This document shows positions 26,993 through 36,835 of a DNA stretch of 58,265 bases, piece by piece; the stretch's first letter is position 1, and each line of letters begins with the position of its first letter. Source of the stretch: Chromatiales bacterium (ex Bugula neritina AB1) (GTDB taxonomy: Bacteria; Pseudomonadota; Gammaproteobacteria; Granulosicoccales; Granulosicoccaceae); the NCBI GenBank assembly GCA_001730015.1, contig MDLA01000159.1:1-58265 (forward strand). The letters run 5' to 3'. Position numbers and translations under genes: made by a program. The notes beneath the pieces are model-generated. The model had not been told where the DNA came from. It worked only from the letters and a program-made list of their open reading frames with translations, and ran no database searches.

Positions 26993-29484
26993 GATTTTTT
27001 ACGGCGTACTTTTTTTACCGCGCCTTTCTTTTTTTTCGCCGCAACTGCGACCCTGGCTTTTTTCTTTCGCTTGGCACTCAACTTAGCGCGAACTTTTTTC
27101 TTCGATTTTTTTCCGGAGCGCTTGCGGTCATCGGCAGCCCTGGCTTCATCCCATGGAGACTCACCGCGCTCGTCAGTGCGGTCGGCGACTTCTGCAGAGT
27201 CGGCCTTTCCCTTGCGCTTTGCCGGTTTACCTTTGCGAGGGGCAGTAGTTGAATTACCTTTGCCTCGCTTGACGCCACCTTTCCGGCTTATGCGCTTGGT
27301 GCCGGTATTAAGCTGGAAGTCGATTTTGCGCTCATCCAGATTTACCGCAGCAACAATAACCTCGACCGGCTGGCCCAGTTCAAACCACTCCCCACCCGCT
27401 CTGCCGGTCAACCGATGGTTTACCGGGTCAAAATCATAGTAATCCTGCGGCAGTGAGGTGATGTGCAATAAACCTTCAACATGGATTCCATCGAGTTCGA
27501 CAAATAACCCGAACGACGTAACTGCCGTGACAACTCCTGCGTGGCTAGATCCGATCTGATCCTGCATAAACTCGCACTTCAACCAGGCGACAACATCACG
27601 CACGGCCGCTTCGGCACGTCGCTCGGTAACTGAGCAATGGTCGCCAATCTCCGCCACTCGATTAGCGCTGTAATGAAAACCATCTGCACTTTTTGCTGCC
27701 AGTACATGCTTGATCGCTCGATGCACCATCAGATCAGGGTAGCGCCTTATAGGAGATGTAAAGTGCGCATATTCCTGCAGCGCGAGACCAAAGTGACCAC
27801 TGTTGCGCGTGGTATAGACTGCTTGATTCATTGATCTTAACAACACGGTTTGAATCACCAGTAAGTCCGCTCGACCGGCAGCATCTTTCAGCGTCTGTGC
27901 ATAGTCTGAAGCCCGGGGATTATCGCCGCCCGCGAGTGTTAAGCTTCGCTGCGCCAGAAATTTACGCACATCGATAAGTTTATCGGCTCCCGGGCCCTCA
28001 TGAATCCGGTAGAGACCGGGTATTTTTCGTTTGCCGATAAAACGCGCGGCGCTGATGTTCGCCGCAATCATGCATTCCTCAATCAGCATATGCGCCTCGT
28101 TGCGCTCAACCGGCAGCAACTGCTTGATTTTGGCCTGATCATCAAAAACAATACGGGTTTCGGTGCTTTCGAATTCTATGGCACCGCGTCCGGCTCGTGC
28201 CTCCCGCATCGCCGTGTACATATCATGCAGGTCGTGGAGTGACCCGCCCAGCGCACCAACGGTGTCCGCTGCTGCGGAGTCACCCTGCAAAAACGCGTGG
28301 ACCTGTGTGTAAGTCAGGCGGGCGTGAGAACGCATGGTCGCGGGGTAAAAACGTGCGCGTTTTATTTCACCCTCATGCGATATTCCCATATCGCAAACCA
28401 TACACAAGCGATCGACCTCCGGATTCAAAGAACACAGACCGTTCGACAATACCTCCGGCAACATCGGGATAACCCGCTGCGGAAAATACACTGAGGTGCC
28501 CCGGTTCAGAGCTTCGTCGTCCAGTGCACTGCCCGGCGAAACATAATGTGAAACATCGGCAATCGCAACCAGTAGTCGCCAGCCATAGGGCTTGGGTTCG
28601 GCAAAGACGGCATCATCAAAGTCGCGAGCATCTTCGCCGTCGATTGTCAGCAACGGTGTCGAGCGCAGATCACGTCGCGCAGCAACAGCATCCGGATCAA
28701 CCGAGGTGCCGAAGAAAGTCCTTTCGGCCAGTACTTGCTGCGGCCACTCTTGCGGTATATCACGCGAACGAATGGCAATATCGATTTCCATACCCGGTGC
28801 CATTTGCTCGCCGAGTACTTCCACTACCGTTGCGATCGGCGGTCGACGGTAGGTCGGCTGTTCGATAATCTCGACCAGCACGATCTGACCGTCCTCAGCC
28901 TCACCGGCACCGCTGATAATTATTTCGCGACTGATGCGTTTGTTATCGGGGTGAAGAACCGCTACCCCCTGACTGATTTCGAGCCGTCCGACCAGAGTTT
29001 TGTTAGCTCGCTCCAGTACCTCGACGACAGCGCCCTCTAGTCGCCCGCGCCGGTCACTGCCGGTTATATGCACCACGATACGATCGCCATCCATCACCGT
29101 GCGCATTTGCCTGGCGCCCAGGTAGATGTCGTCGCTGCCATATTCGTTTATTAAAAACCCGAACCCGTCCGGATGCGCCGACACACGACCGCGAACCAGT
29201 TTTTCTTCATCGACAGGAATAAATGCGCCGCGCCGATTGCGGACAATCTGGCCGTCGCGGACCATCGCCCCCAGGCGCTTGCCGAGGGCGTCGTACTTTT
29301 CATCGCGCTGGTGCATGGATAGCAGATCAGCGACTTGCTCATGTGTTAGCGGTCGTCCCGCTTCGGTTAGTTCCGCAAGCAGGGTTTCCCGGCTCGCAAT
29401 TTCAAATTGATATTCTGCCGGCTGGCTTATGTCACGAGATTTACTTCGTTTACTGCTAGACGGCTTCTTTTTCTGTTTAGCCAT
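26989..29484 (-). CDS. rnr: Ribonuclease R
   Basis: Processive 3'-5' exoribonuclease able to degrade structured RNA. The 831 residues hold an N-terminal winged helix, cold-shock domains, the RNB catalytic domain and a C-terminal S1 domain. In RNB, DGEDARDFDDAVFAE carries the metal-binding aspartates, and HYVSPGSALDDEALNRGTSVYFP and YAHFTSPIRRYPDLMVHR (residue ~570-590) are both present. The last ~90 residues are a very basic Lys/Arg/Ala tail, as in other RNase R proteins, where it helps unwinding and ribosome contact. First gene of the rnr-rlmB pair, divergent from the tRNA-Leu gene. Confidence 0.97.
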   Translation of the reverse strand: MAKQKKKPSSSKRSKSRDISQPAEYQFEIASRETLLAELTEAGRPLTHEQVADLLSMHQRDEKYDALGKRLGAMVRDGQIVRNRRGAFIPVDEEKLVRGRVSAHPDGFGFLINEYGSDDIYLGARQMRTVMDGDRIVVHITGSDRRGRLEGAVVEVLERANKTLVGRLEISQGVAVLHPDNKRISREIIISGAGEAEDGQIVLVEIIEQPTYRRPPIATVVEVLGEQMAPGMEIDIAIRSRDIPQEWPQQVLAERTFFGTSVDPDAVAARRDLRSTPLLTIDGEDARDFDDAVFAEPKPYGWRLLVAIADVSHYVSPGSALDDEALNRGTSVYFPQRVIPMLPEVLSNGLCSLNPEVDRLCMVCDMGISHEGEIKRARFYPATMRSHARLTYTQVHAFLQGDSAAADTVGALGGSLHDLHDMYTAMREARAGRGAIEFESTETRIVFDDQAKIKQLLPVERNEAHMLIEECMIAANISAARFIGKRKIPGLYRIHEGPGADKLIDVRKFLAQRSLTLAGGDNPRASDYAQTLKDAAGRADLLVIQTVLLRSMNQAVYTTRNSGHFGLALQEYAHFTSPIRRYPDLMVHRAIKHVLAAKSADGFHYSANRVAEIGDHCSVTERRAEAAVRDVVAWLKCEFMQDQIGSSHAGVVTAVTSFGLFVELDGIHVEGLLHITSLPQDYYDFDPVNHRLTGRAGGEWFELGQPVEVIVAAVNLDERKIDFQLNTGTKRISRKGGVKRGKGNSTTAPRKGKPAKRKGKADSAEVADRTDERGESPWDEARAADDRKRSGKKSKKKVRAKLSAKRKKKARVAVAAKKKKGAVKKVRRKKS

Positions 29485-29572
29485 AGTGTGTTATTACTTT
29501 TATTTTTTCCGTGGATAAGCCGTTTTAACCGGCTCATCAGATGGAAATCTGATCATTTTTTTGCCATAACAA

Positions 29573-29601
29573 TTGACAGGAACGATGCAGACTTCTATAG
29601 T
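29573..29601 (+). promoter_or_regulatory. Sigma-70 promoter of tRNA-Leu
   Basis: A perfect -35 TTGACA (29573-29578), 17-bp spacer and -10 TATAGT (29596-29601). A GC-rich discriminator (GCGCGC) follows, the kind that makes stable-RNA promoters sensitive to ppGpp. The start should fall about 17-20 bp before the tRNA. Confidence 0.85.
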
Positions 29602-29625
29602 TGCGCGCTTACAACGACACCCCTT

Positions 29626-29712
29626 GCCGAGGTGGCGGAATTGGTAGACGCGCTAGCTTCAGGTGCTAGTGGGGGTAACCCCGTGGAGGTTCAAGTCCTC
29701 TTCTCGGCACCA
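29626..29712 (+). tRNA. tRNA-Leu (anticodon CAG)
   Basis: An 87-base class II tRNA. The acceptor stem is GCCGAGG with TCTCGGC (one G-U pair). The D-arm is GCGGAATTGGTAGACGC. The anticodon stem CTAGC/GCTAG frames the loop TTCAGGT with anticodon CAG, reading CUG. The variable arm is long, as expected for Leu, and the T-arm contains GGTTCAAGTCC. Discriminator A73 at 29709 and an encoded CCA at 29710-29712 complete it. It stands alone between rnr and purA. Confidence 0.95.
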
Positions 29713-29877
29713 TCTATTCGAGTTTTCAAGCACTCGCAATTTAAATCTCTGTTGCGACTGCAGTATTAGATTTTCCTTCTTCCAGATTCTTATCGCCAGC
29801 CACCAGGCTGTCTCGCGACTAGTACTTTTCTGTGTTTGCAAAGCAAGCCCGGTAAGACAGCACTGGTTGAACAGAAC

Positions 29878-31170
29878 TTAAGCAAACGGATTCTGTAGAA
29901 CCATGGTCTCACGACGATCCGGTCCGGTTGACAAAATGTGCACCGGTGGCCCGGTCAGTTCGACTAACCGCGCGATATAGGCTTGGGCATTGCCGGGCAG
30001 ATCTGCCCACTGATCAATACCAACCGTCGATTCCTGCCACCCTGGCATTGTTTCGTACACGGGTACACAGCGCTCAAACTGCTCAGCCCCCGTTGGCAGA
30101 TAGTCGATGGATTTTCCATCCAGCTCGTACGCCACGGCAATTTTCAATTCTGCAAGGCCATCGAGCACATCGAGCTTTGTCAGGCACATGCCGGTAATAC
30201 CATTCAGGGCAACAGCTCTGCGTATAGCTACTGCATCAAACCAGCCACAACGTCGCGCCCGCCCGGTGGTCGCTCCGAATTCATGCCCTTTTGCGGCCAG
30301 ATGCTCTCCGCTTGCGTCGTTGAGTTCAGTGGGAAACGGCCCTGCACCTACACGTGTTGTATAGGCCTTGGTGATCCCCAGTACATAATCGATTGCCGAT
30401 GGCCCGATTCCGCACCCGGTGGCGGCTGATCCGGCTGTGGTGTTCGACGATGTCACAAAGGGGTAAGTGCCGTGATCCACATCGAGCAGAGTGCCCTGGG
30501 CGCCTTCAAGCAGCATGCTCCTGCCCGCTTGCATTGCCTTGTGTAAATGCCCGCTACAGTTGATTACCATCGGTTCAATCACCGCGGCAAATTCCAGACA
30601 CTGCTCATAGACTGCATCGAGTTCTATCGGCTCTTGTTTATGCAAACCCTGCAGAACAAAATTATGCAGCTTCAGTGCAGCTTCGAGCTTTCGCTTTAAA
30701 ACTTCGGGCGAAAACAGATCACTGACACGAATGGCACGCCGGGCTATTTTGTCTTCGTAAGCCGGACCAATACCTCGACCTGTGGTACCAATAGCCTGCT
30801 TGTCTGCAGCTTTTTCGCGGGCCTGATCCAACGCGACGTGATACGGCAGAATCAACGCACAGGCATCACTTATCTTTAGCCGATCACGCACACTGACACC
30901 ACTATTTTCCAGATTCCGGACTTCCTCAATTAGCGCTTCCGGCGAAAGCACAACACCATTACCGATCACGCATTCCACACCATCACGCAGAATACCGGAG
31001 GGGATCAGGTGCAATACGGTTTTGTGCCCATCGACCACCAGAGTGTGACCCGCATTGTGGCCGCCTTGATAGCGCACCACTACCGATGCACTCTCAGTCA
31101 GCAGATCGACAATTTTTCCTTTGCCTTCGTCGCCCCACTGGGTACCCAGAACCACTACATTTTTAGCCAT
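29878..31170 (-). CDS. purA: Adenylosuccinate synthetase
   Basis: GTP-dependent first step from IMP to AMP; 430 residues. The N-terminal loop VVVLGTQWGDEGKGKIVDLL has the catalytic Asp and the GDEGKGK P-loop, and the catalytic His lies in YQGGHNAGHTLV. Also visible are GTTGRGIGPAYEDK, TGRARRCGWFDAVA and the C-terminal guanine-binding KLDVLDGL. It directly follows hisZ with no gap (hisZ TGA then purA ATG) and is the last gene of the hfq-to-purA run. Confidence 0.97.
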   Translation of the reverse strand: MAKNVVVLGTQWGDEGKGKIVDLLTESASVVVRYQGGHNAGHTLVVDGHKTVLHLIPSGILRDGVECVIGNGVVLSPEALIEEVRNLENSGVSVRDRLKISDACALILPYHVALDQAREKAADKQAIGTTGRGIGPAYEDKIARRAIRVSDLFSPEVLKRKLEAALKLHNFVLQGLHKQEPIELDAVYEQCLEFAAVIEPMVINCSGHLHKAMQAGRSMLLEGAQGTLLDVDHGTYPFVTSSNTTAGSAATGCGIGPSAIDYVLGITKAYTTRVGAGPFPTELNDASGEHLAAKGHEFGATTGRARRCGWFDAVAIRRAVALNGITGMCLTKLDVLDGLAELKIAVAYELDGKSIDYLPTGAEQFERCVPVYETMPGWQESTVGIDQWADLPGNAQAYIARLVELTGPPVHILSTGPDRRETMVLQNPFA

Positions 31171-32352
31171 TCAACGTTTCTCCACAGACCATTTTCCGCT
31201 CTGTTCACGCAGTACCCGACTGAAATGCTGCGGTTGATTTGTGTCTAGATCTACAATTACGATCTCACCACTCGCGCGCAATTGCTCTATTGTTGCCTGC
31301 AAATGCAGGCTGGGGTTATCGGGGGCAAGGATGGCATTTTCGATGCCGGATACAACCGGTGTATCGATGACTCGCAACAGCGATTTAAGGTCTGTGCTGT
31401 AACCGGTTGCAGGTCTCGATCGTCCAAACTCCTGCCCGATACCATCGTACCGCCCGCCTCGTGCAATCTCGCTGCCGAGGTCCGGCAGATAGGCCGCAAA
31501 CACGACACCACTGTGGTAATGATAGCCTCGCAATTCTGCCAGATCGTAGTGCACCGTGGTTTTACCACTTACCGGAGACAGTGCCTGACCGATAGAGCGC
31601 AATGTGGCTATAGACTGCATCATACCATCACCGTAGCCGCCAAGCAGCTTTTCAGCGCGCTCAAGTACCGATTCATCTCCATTCAATGTACACAGCTCAA
31701 CCAGAATCTCCTGATTCCGGCTACCGATGCCCAGTGAACCGGCCAGCGAGGCCAGATCTGATTCTGCCTTGCGCTGGAGTAAATCGAACAGCGCTGCCTG
31801 ATCGGTACTGGCAAGCTCCAATCGCTCAACCAGATTACGGAATATTCCTACATGCCCCAGGTCCAGATGGATATTTTTCAGACCAGCGTGTCCCAGTGTT
31901 GCCAGCATCAGGCGGATTATCTCTGTGTCACTGGCAATGCCGTTATGGCCGAACAATTCAGCACCCAGCTGAATAGGGCTGCGACTGTGATCACTTGAAT
32001 CACTGAAAGCACGCACGACAGTGCCCATATAAAACAAACGCGAAATACCCTGCCCGCCCAGCTGATGCGCATCTATTCGCGCGACCTGCGGAGTCATGTC
32101 GGCTCGAATACCCAGCATACGGCCGCTTCGTGGATCAGCTACTTTGAAGGTATGACGATCGAAATCCTTGCCGGCCGTTGAAAGCAGCGAGTCAAGAAAT
32201 TCAACCATAGGCGGTTGCACCGGTTGGTATCCCCAACCCACGTGCAAATCGAAGATAGCGCGCCGCAGATTCTCTACCGCAAAAGCCTGTTCCGGGAGTA
32301 GTTCATCCATGCCCTCAGGCAGCTGCCAGCGCTGATTGGCTTGCGTATTCAA
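31171..32352 (-). CDS. hisZ: ATP phosphoribosyltransferase regulatory subunit HisZ
   Basis: A 393-residue class II HisRS-like protein without tRNA-charging function, which activates the short-form HisG in the first step of histidine synthesis. N-terminal LPEGMDELLPEQAFAVENLRR and the motif 2-like LGIRADMTPQVARIDA are present. The HisRS-specific histidine-binding segments are altered and there is no anticodon-binding domain. Its place between DUF2065 and purA is the conserved gammaproteobacterial arrangement. It implies that hisG elsewhere in the genome is the short form. Confidence 0.93.
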   Translation of the reverse strand: MNTQANQRWQLPEGMDELLPEQAFAVENLRRAIFDLHVGWGYQPVQPPMVEFLDSLLSTAGKDFDRHTFKVADPRSGRMLGIRADMTPQVARIDAHQLGGQGISRLFYMGTVVRAFSDSSDHSRSPIQLGAELFGHNGIASDTEIIRLMLATLGHAGLKNIHLDLGHVGIFRNLVERLELASTDQAALFDLLQRKAESDLASLAGSLGIGSRNQEILVELCTLNGDESVLERAEKLLGGYGDGMMQSIATLRSIGQALSPVSGKTTVHYDLAELRGYHYHSGVVFAAYLPDLGSEIARGGRYDGIGQEFGRSRPATGYSTDLKSLLRVIDTPVVSGIENAILAPDNPSLHLQATIEQLRASGEIVIVDLDTNQPQHFSRVLREQSGKWSVEKR

Positions 32353-32407
32353 GAGATCGATTCGTTCAGTAAGGATTTATCAGAAGTGATAATTATGGTG
32401 CGTGCTA

Positions 32408-32593
32408 TTAGTTGACAAAATGCAGCAGCACGGCCCCAACCACCATCAGCCCAATTCCCATATTGCGGATACTGCGATCCGGCGCCGAAGCTAATTGCTC
32501 GACAGCCCGACGATAAGTCCCCGGGCTGATGGCGGGTAACAATCCTTCAATCACTATAACAAGCGCGATTGCTGTGAGGATTTCCCCTGACAT
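32408..32593 (-). CDS. DUF2065 small membrane protein
   Basis: A 61-residue protein with two hydrophobic segments (EILTAIALVIVIEGLLPAIS near the start and GLMVVGAVLLHFV at the end) and the short linker PGTYRRAVEQLA. DUF2065 (YjeT-like) genes regularly sit between hflC and purA/hisZ. The function is unknown. The context suggests a link to the HflKC-FtsH membrane complex (inference). Confidence 0.85.
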   Translation of the reverse strand: MSGEILTAIALVIVIEGLLPAISPGTYRRAVEQLASAPDRSIRNMGIGLMVVGAVLLHFVN

Positions 32594-32635
32594 GAGTGAA
32601 GCTCCAGTTCAGTGGTTGCGATTATACCGATTGCC

Positions 32636-33511
32636 CTACTGGCTGGTCGTGCCATTGAAGTACTTGAAAAACTCCGAATCAGGCTTGATCAATAGTACAT
32701 CGTTCTTGCCACTAAAAGTGGTTTTATACGCATTTAAACTACGATACAAAGCATAGAATTCCGGATCTTTACCATAGGCGTTTGCGTATATTTCCGCCGC
32801 CTCGGCATCTGCCAGACCACGAATCTGCTGTGACTCATTGTAGGCTTCTGCCAGCAACACAGAACGCTGACGCTCAGCATCGGCAACAATTCCTTTGGCT
32901 TTTTCCTGACCCTTAGAACGAAAATCCTTTGCAACCTTAGCGCGTTCCTGAGTCATCCGGCGATAGACCGAGTCGCTGACGTCCTCGGGAAGTTCGACCT
33001 TCTTTACGCGTACATCAACTATTTCCACACCCAGTGGCGCTGCCTGAATATTGGTTGCAACCGCGACTTCCTGCATAATTTGCAGCCGTTCTCCGGAGAT
33101 TACGTCTTTCATGGTGCGCTTACCAATGGCGTCTTTCACCCCCTTGTTTATAAATTGCGATAACAATCGCTCGGCATTTCTATTATTGCCGCCGGTTGCC
33201 TTGAAATACTGACGAGGGCTCTCGATGCGCCATTTGACGAATGAATCGACCATGACGTTTTTCTTTTCACTGGTTAACACGCGTTCAGGATTTGCATCGA
33301 TGTTCATGATGCGGCTATCAAACTTGTGGATTGTATTAAATACCGGCAGCTTCCAGTGAAGCCCGGCATCGTATTGCTTTTCTTCAATTTCACCAAGGAA
33401 CAATTTAATTGCCCGCTCGCGTTCATCGACAATGAAAAAAGGGGCGATTGTACTGTTTACCGACATCAATAACGCGATCAACGCCAGTACTATTAGGCCG
33501 AATCTAAACAT
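32636..33511 (-). CDS. hflC: Protease modulator HflC
   Basis: A 291-residue SPFH/band-7 protein with one N-terminal membrane anchor, partner of HflK in the large periplasm-facing cage that controls FtsH. The SPFH domain has VDERERAIKLFLGEI, WKLPVFNTIHKFDSR, a long helical region and the LLIKPDSEFFKYF end. The start overlaps the hflK stop by one base (TAATG), giving tight coupling for a 1:1 complex. Confidence 0.95.
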   Translation of the reverse strand: MFRFGLIVLALIALLMSVNSTIAPFFIVDERERAIKLFLGEIEEKQYDAGLHWKLPVFNTIHKFDSRIMNIDANPERVLTSEKKNVMVDSFVKWRIESPRQYFKATGGNNRNAERLLSQFINKGVKDAIGKRTMKDVISGERLQIMQEVAVATNIQAAPLGVEIVDVRVKKVELPEDVSDSVYRRMTQERAKVAKDFRSKGQEKAKGIVADAERQRSVLLAEAYNESQQIRGLADAEAAEIYANAYGKDPEFYALYRSLNAYKTTFSGKNDVLLIKPDSEFFKYFNGTTSQ

Positions 33512-34686
33512 TATTGGGCATCTCTCGAACGTGACCGACTGTTGTTGATCCGACTGGCGGACCCACTTGCCTGCGGTGTGGTGAACTGGGAAGCGCCCTG
33601 CTTAATCTGATCCAGCGCCGGCTGCTGTGGCGTTCCACCGCCTCCTCCCATCAGTTTATCGAGTGGCAGATACATGAGGTTATTTCCACCTTCCACATCA
33701 ACCATAACCTTGCTGCTGCTCGATAGCACCGATTCCAGTGATTCCAGATATAAACGCGTTTTGGTTATTTCAGGTGCCTTGGCGTATTCAGTCAGTAACG
33801 ACTCGAATCGGGCCGCTTCACCTTGTGCCGCGTTAACAACCTGGGATTTATAGGCTCGTGCTTCCTCCAGAGCAATTACTGCATCACCGCGCGCCTGCGG
33901 TAACAGGCCGTTTTTGTAGGCTTCCGATTCGTTGATAAAACGTTCCTGATCCTCACGCGCCTTGATCGCATCGGAGAATGCGGCTTGTACCGCTTCAGGG
34001 GGCTGTGCGCTTTCAAGGTTCACTGCGGTCACCAGCACCCCGGCTTCGTAGGAATCGAGGGTCTCCTGAATCTTGTCTTTTGTTTCGGTGGCGATAATAC
34101 CACGGCCTTCTGTCAGCACCAGATCCATAACCGTCTGTCCGACCGTCTCCCGCAATGCACTTTCTGCGGCCTGACGTAACGTGGTATCCGGGTCGGTTAC
34201 ATTAAACAGGTACTCCTGAGCGCCCTTGATGTTGTATTGAACGGCCAGATCGATCTCGACGATGTTCTCGTCTTTGGTCAGAATTTCCTGCGAACGCAAT
34301 TCAACCGATCGATTCTGATCGACGTTAACGCGCTCCAGCGTTTGCACCGGCCACGGAATGTGCCAGTGAGGCCCCGGCTGCGTGGTAGTGGCATATCGAC
34401 CGAACTGCAGAACCACACCGCGCTCTGCAGGCTGGATTATATAGATTCCACTAGACAGCCAGACTGCTACTACAACAAGCGCAATGAGCAGCAGGCCGAT
34501 AGAGCCGAGCTTGCCGGGGAACCCCGGACCACCGCCACCGGTTCCACCACCCCGTTTACCACCAAACAAGCCGTCCAGCTTTTTTTGCAGATTGCGAAAA
34601 ACCTCGTCCAGATCAGGCGGGCCGCTATCATTTTTTTTATTACCCCACGGGTCATTATTGTTGCCCCCGGGTTCGTTCCAGGCCAT
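33511..34686 (-). CDS. hflK: FtsH protease activity modulator HflK
   Basis: I start at the ATG at 34686 (MAWNEPGGNNNDPWG, the standard HflK beginning); the open frame to 34731 adds 15 residues unlike the family. The product is 391 residues: a Gly/Pro/Asn-rich cytoplasmic N-terminus (PPDLDEVFRNLQKKLDGLFGGKRG), a membrane anchor near 70-90, and an SPFH domain (QPAERGVVLQFGRYATTTQPGPHWHIPWP, residues about 92-120). A long helix with FINESEAYKNGLLPQARG follows, then a Gly/Gln/Ser-rich tail. It works with HflC on FtsH. Confidence 0.95.
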   Translation of the reverse strand: MAWNEPGGNNNDPWGNKKNDSGPPDLDEVFRNLQKKLDGLFGGKRGGGTGGGGPGFPGKLGSIGLLLIALVVVAVWLSSGIYIIQPAERGVVLQFGRYATTTQPGPHWHIPWPVQTLERVNVDQNRSVELRSQEILTKDENIVEIDLAVQYNIKGAQEYLFNVTDPDTTLRQAAESALRETVGQTVMDLVLTEGRGIIATETKDKIQETLDSYEAGVLVTAVNLESAQPPEAVQAAFSDAIKAREDQERFINESEAYKNGLLPQARGDAVIALEEARAYKSQVVNAAQGEAARFESLLTEYAKAPEITKTRLYLESLESVLSSSSKVMVDVEGGNNLMYLPLDKLMGGGGGTPQQPALDQIKQGASQFTTPQASGSASRINNSRSRSRDAQ

Positions 34687-34845
34687 GCCTACTCCAAAGA
34701 AATTATTACAGAACGGCGCACATGCGCCCAATACGGAATTTAAAAAAAGCTGCCTGTTCGGTCAGCGGAAATGCGATAACCCGAAATACCGGCCAATTTA
34801 CCAAGTTTAGGCATCATATCCCTGCCTCGCAACTGATATATGGTA

Positions 34846-36126
34846 TTAACATGGTCGGTTTACAAGTTCGCCATCGACACCGGTCTGCTTAACGAACCTC
34901 AGCCAATCACGCTCGGCGATTTCAACCTGCAGAATAAATTCACCAGTCTCGCCGATTTGCTCTTCTTTTACAGCATCGCGCTCATACAACATTGCACGTT
35001 CCCGACCTTGTCTGGCCGACAAGGTCAGCCATCCGCTTCGACGTGTCGGCCGCACACGATCAGCAATTCGCTTTAGTAGCGAGTCGATTCCTTCACCACT
35101 CACGGCCGACACACCAATGGCATCTTCACCGAGGAAACTCTCTACCAGAGTGTCGCGTGCGTCTGAATCAAGTACATCGATTTTATTGTAGACAAGAATC
35201 TGCGGCACCTTCGCGCCAATCTGTTCCAGAACTTCCTGAACCTGACTACGACGCTCTTCCCGGGCTGGATCACTGGCATCTATAACATGCAGCAATACAG
35301 TTGCCTCTCGTGTTTCCTGAAGCGTAGAACGAAAAGAGTCTATTAACTCATGCGGCAGATTATTTATAAAGCCCACCGTATCAGCGATCAGTGCGTGTTC
35401 ACCTTCAGTGAGCTGAAGCTTGCGGATTGTCGGATCCAGCGTGGCGAACAATTGATCTGCTGCATAAACTCCGGATTCAGTCAGCCGGTTAAACAGAGTC
35501 GATTTACCCGCGTTGGTATACCCCACCAGCGACGCCGTTGGCAGCTCGTTTTTCTTTCGATTGAGACGTCCCTGGTCACGCCGTGTATCGACACGATCCA
35601 GACGCTTTCGAATCTGCTTTATCCGCGCCCCGATCAACCGACGATCCGTCTCCAGCTGCGTTTCCCCGGGCCCGCGCAATCCGATACCACCCTTTTGCCG
35701 CTCCAGATGGGTCCAGCCACGGACTAATCGTGTAGACAAATGCGCCAGTTGCGCCAGCTCTACTTGCAGCTTGCCCTCAAAGGAGCGCGCCCTCTGCGCG
35801 AATATATCGAGAATTAATCCGGCTCGATCAAGAACACGGCACTTCAGCAATGATTCAAGGTTTCGCTCCTGGCTGGGAGACAGGGCGTGATCGATAATAG
35901 CAATATCTGCCGAACAACCGGCAACCAGCTCCGCAAGTTCTGCGGCTTTACCGGTACCAAACAAATAGCGGGGATGGGGCCTGCTCATTTTTATATCTAC
36001 ACTACCGACTACGTTGGCTCCGGTTGAACAAACCAGCTCCATAAACTCGCCAACGTGTTTCTCCTCACCGGAAAGCTCTACGTTTACAACAATGCAATCA
36101 TTGCCAAAATCGGGACGGTCAAACAA
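34846..36126 (-). CDS. hflX: GTPase HflX
   Basis: A 426-residue ribosome-associated GTPase that splits stalled or heat-damaged 70S ribosomes. The HflX N-terminal domain (GSVDIKMSRPHPRYLFGTGKA) and the Gly-rich GPGETQLETDRRLI linker precede the G domain: G1 GYTNAGKSTLFNRL, G3 DTVGFINNLP, G4 NKID. It lies between hfq and hflK in the conserved order; the 159 bp before hflK could hold an internal promoter. Confidence 0.96.
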   Translation of the reverse strand: MFDRPDFGNDCIVVNVELSGEEKHVGEFMELVCSTGANVVGSVDIKMSRPHPRYLFGTGKAAELAELVAGCSADIAIIDHALSPSQERNLESLLKCRVLDRAGLILDIFAQRARSFEGKLQVELAQLAHLSTRLVRGWTHLERQKGGIGLRGPGETQLETDRRLIGARIKQIRKRLDRVDTRRDQGRLNRKKNELPTASLVGYTNAGKSTLFNRLTESGVYAADQLFATLDPTIRKLQLTEGEHALIADTVGFINNLPHELIDSFRSTLQETREATVLLHVIDASDPAREERRSQVQEVLEQIGAKVPQILVYNKIDVLDSDARDTLVESFLGEDAIGVSAVSGEGIDSLLKRIADRVRPTRRSGWLTLSARQGRERAMLYERDAVKEEQIGETGEFILQVEIAERDWLRFVKQTGVDGELVNRPC

Positions 36127-36152
36127 ACGCGATTGACCGGTTTAACTGGGTT

Positions 36153-36404
36153 TTAGCTGTCTGCAGAATCTTGCTCCTCTCCGGTTGGAGGCACTATTTT
36201 AACCGCTCTGGCGGGTACTATGGTCGAGATAGCATGCTTGTAAACCATCTGGCTAACCGTATTTTTCAGCAACACAACAAATTGATCGAATGACTCAATC
36301 TGCCCCTGCAACTTAATTCCGTTGACAAGGTAAATAGAGACTGGCACTCGCTCTTTCCGCAGTGTGTTCAAGAAGGGTTCTTGTAGAGACTGCCCTTTTG
36401 CCAT
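36153..36404 (-). CDS. hfq: RNA chaperone Hfq
   Basis: Starting at the ATG at 36404 (AGGAG about 11 bp upstream), the product is 83 residues, a short Hfq. The Sm1 motif (SLQEPFLNTLRKERVPVSIY, with the Q, F and K/R rim residues that bind RNA) and Sm2 (YKHAISTIVPAR, the YKHA proximal-face U pocket) are intact. The acidic tail is short (EEQDSADS). miaA is not next to it, unlike in E. coli. First gene of the hfq-hflX-hflKC-DUF2065-hisZ-purA run. Confidence 0.97.
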   Translation of the reverse strand: MAKGQSLQEPFLNTLRKERVPVSIYLVNGIKLQGQIESFDQFVVLLKNTVSQMVYKHAISTIVPARAVKIVPPTGEEQDSADS

Positions 36405-36835
36405 TATCTTGGCTCCTGGTTTTATTATTCTATCCTGCGCCTGGTACGCGGACTGGCTCGCACACCTGGAATTCACCCGGATAGCAACATAATTACTAAA
36501 GTCAACTGCTCATTTACCTGGCTAACCACCCGCATCCCGCGGTTTTAAACGCAGACAGGCGATGGACGAGCCTGAATCTGGACAGCCAAGCTGAATTGTT
36601 ACCTAACGTTAACATCGTGTCAATTTTAATAATGGCCACAATGGTTTAGGCGGCAACAGCCAACTTTTTCCCGAAAACGGCGAAAATTACGTTGCCATAG
36701 GATTTTTTTTCTTCCCTTCGATCAGTTTTAGCACATTATTCCCGCATTACAACAATGATTTATTTGTGGGCATGATTTATCTGCGCGACAATACGCCCGA
36801 TTCAGCAAAGAAAACAATTAATTCACGGGAAACTC
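36405..36835. other. Divergent intergenic region hfq / prpE (431 bp)
   Basis: It holds the candidate hfq promoter at 36478-36505. Its right half is AT-rich with a run of eight T's near 36702, and is the expected place for the promoter and activator sites of prpE. I found no clear sigma-54 or sigma-70 pair for prpE and no repeat. Confidence 0.45.
36478..36505 (-). promoter_or_regulatory. Candidate sigma-70 promoter for hfq
   Basis: On the minus strand TTGACT (36500-36505) and TATCCG (36478-36483) are 16 bp apart, about 75 bp upstream of the hfq start. The -35 is near consensus; the -10 is weak. Confidence 0.35.
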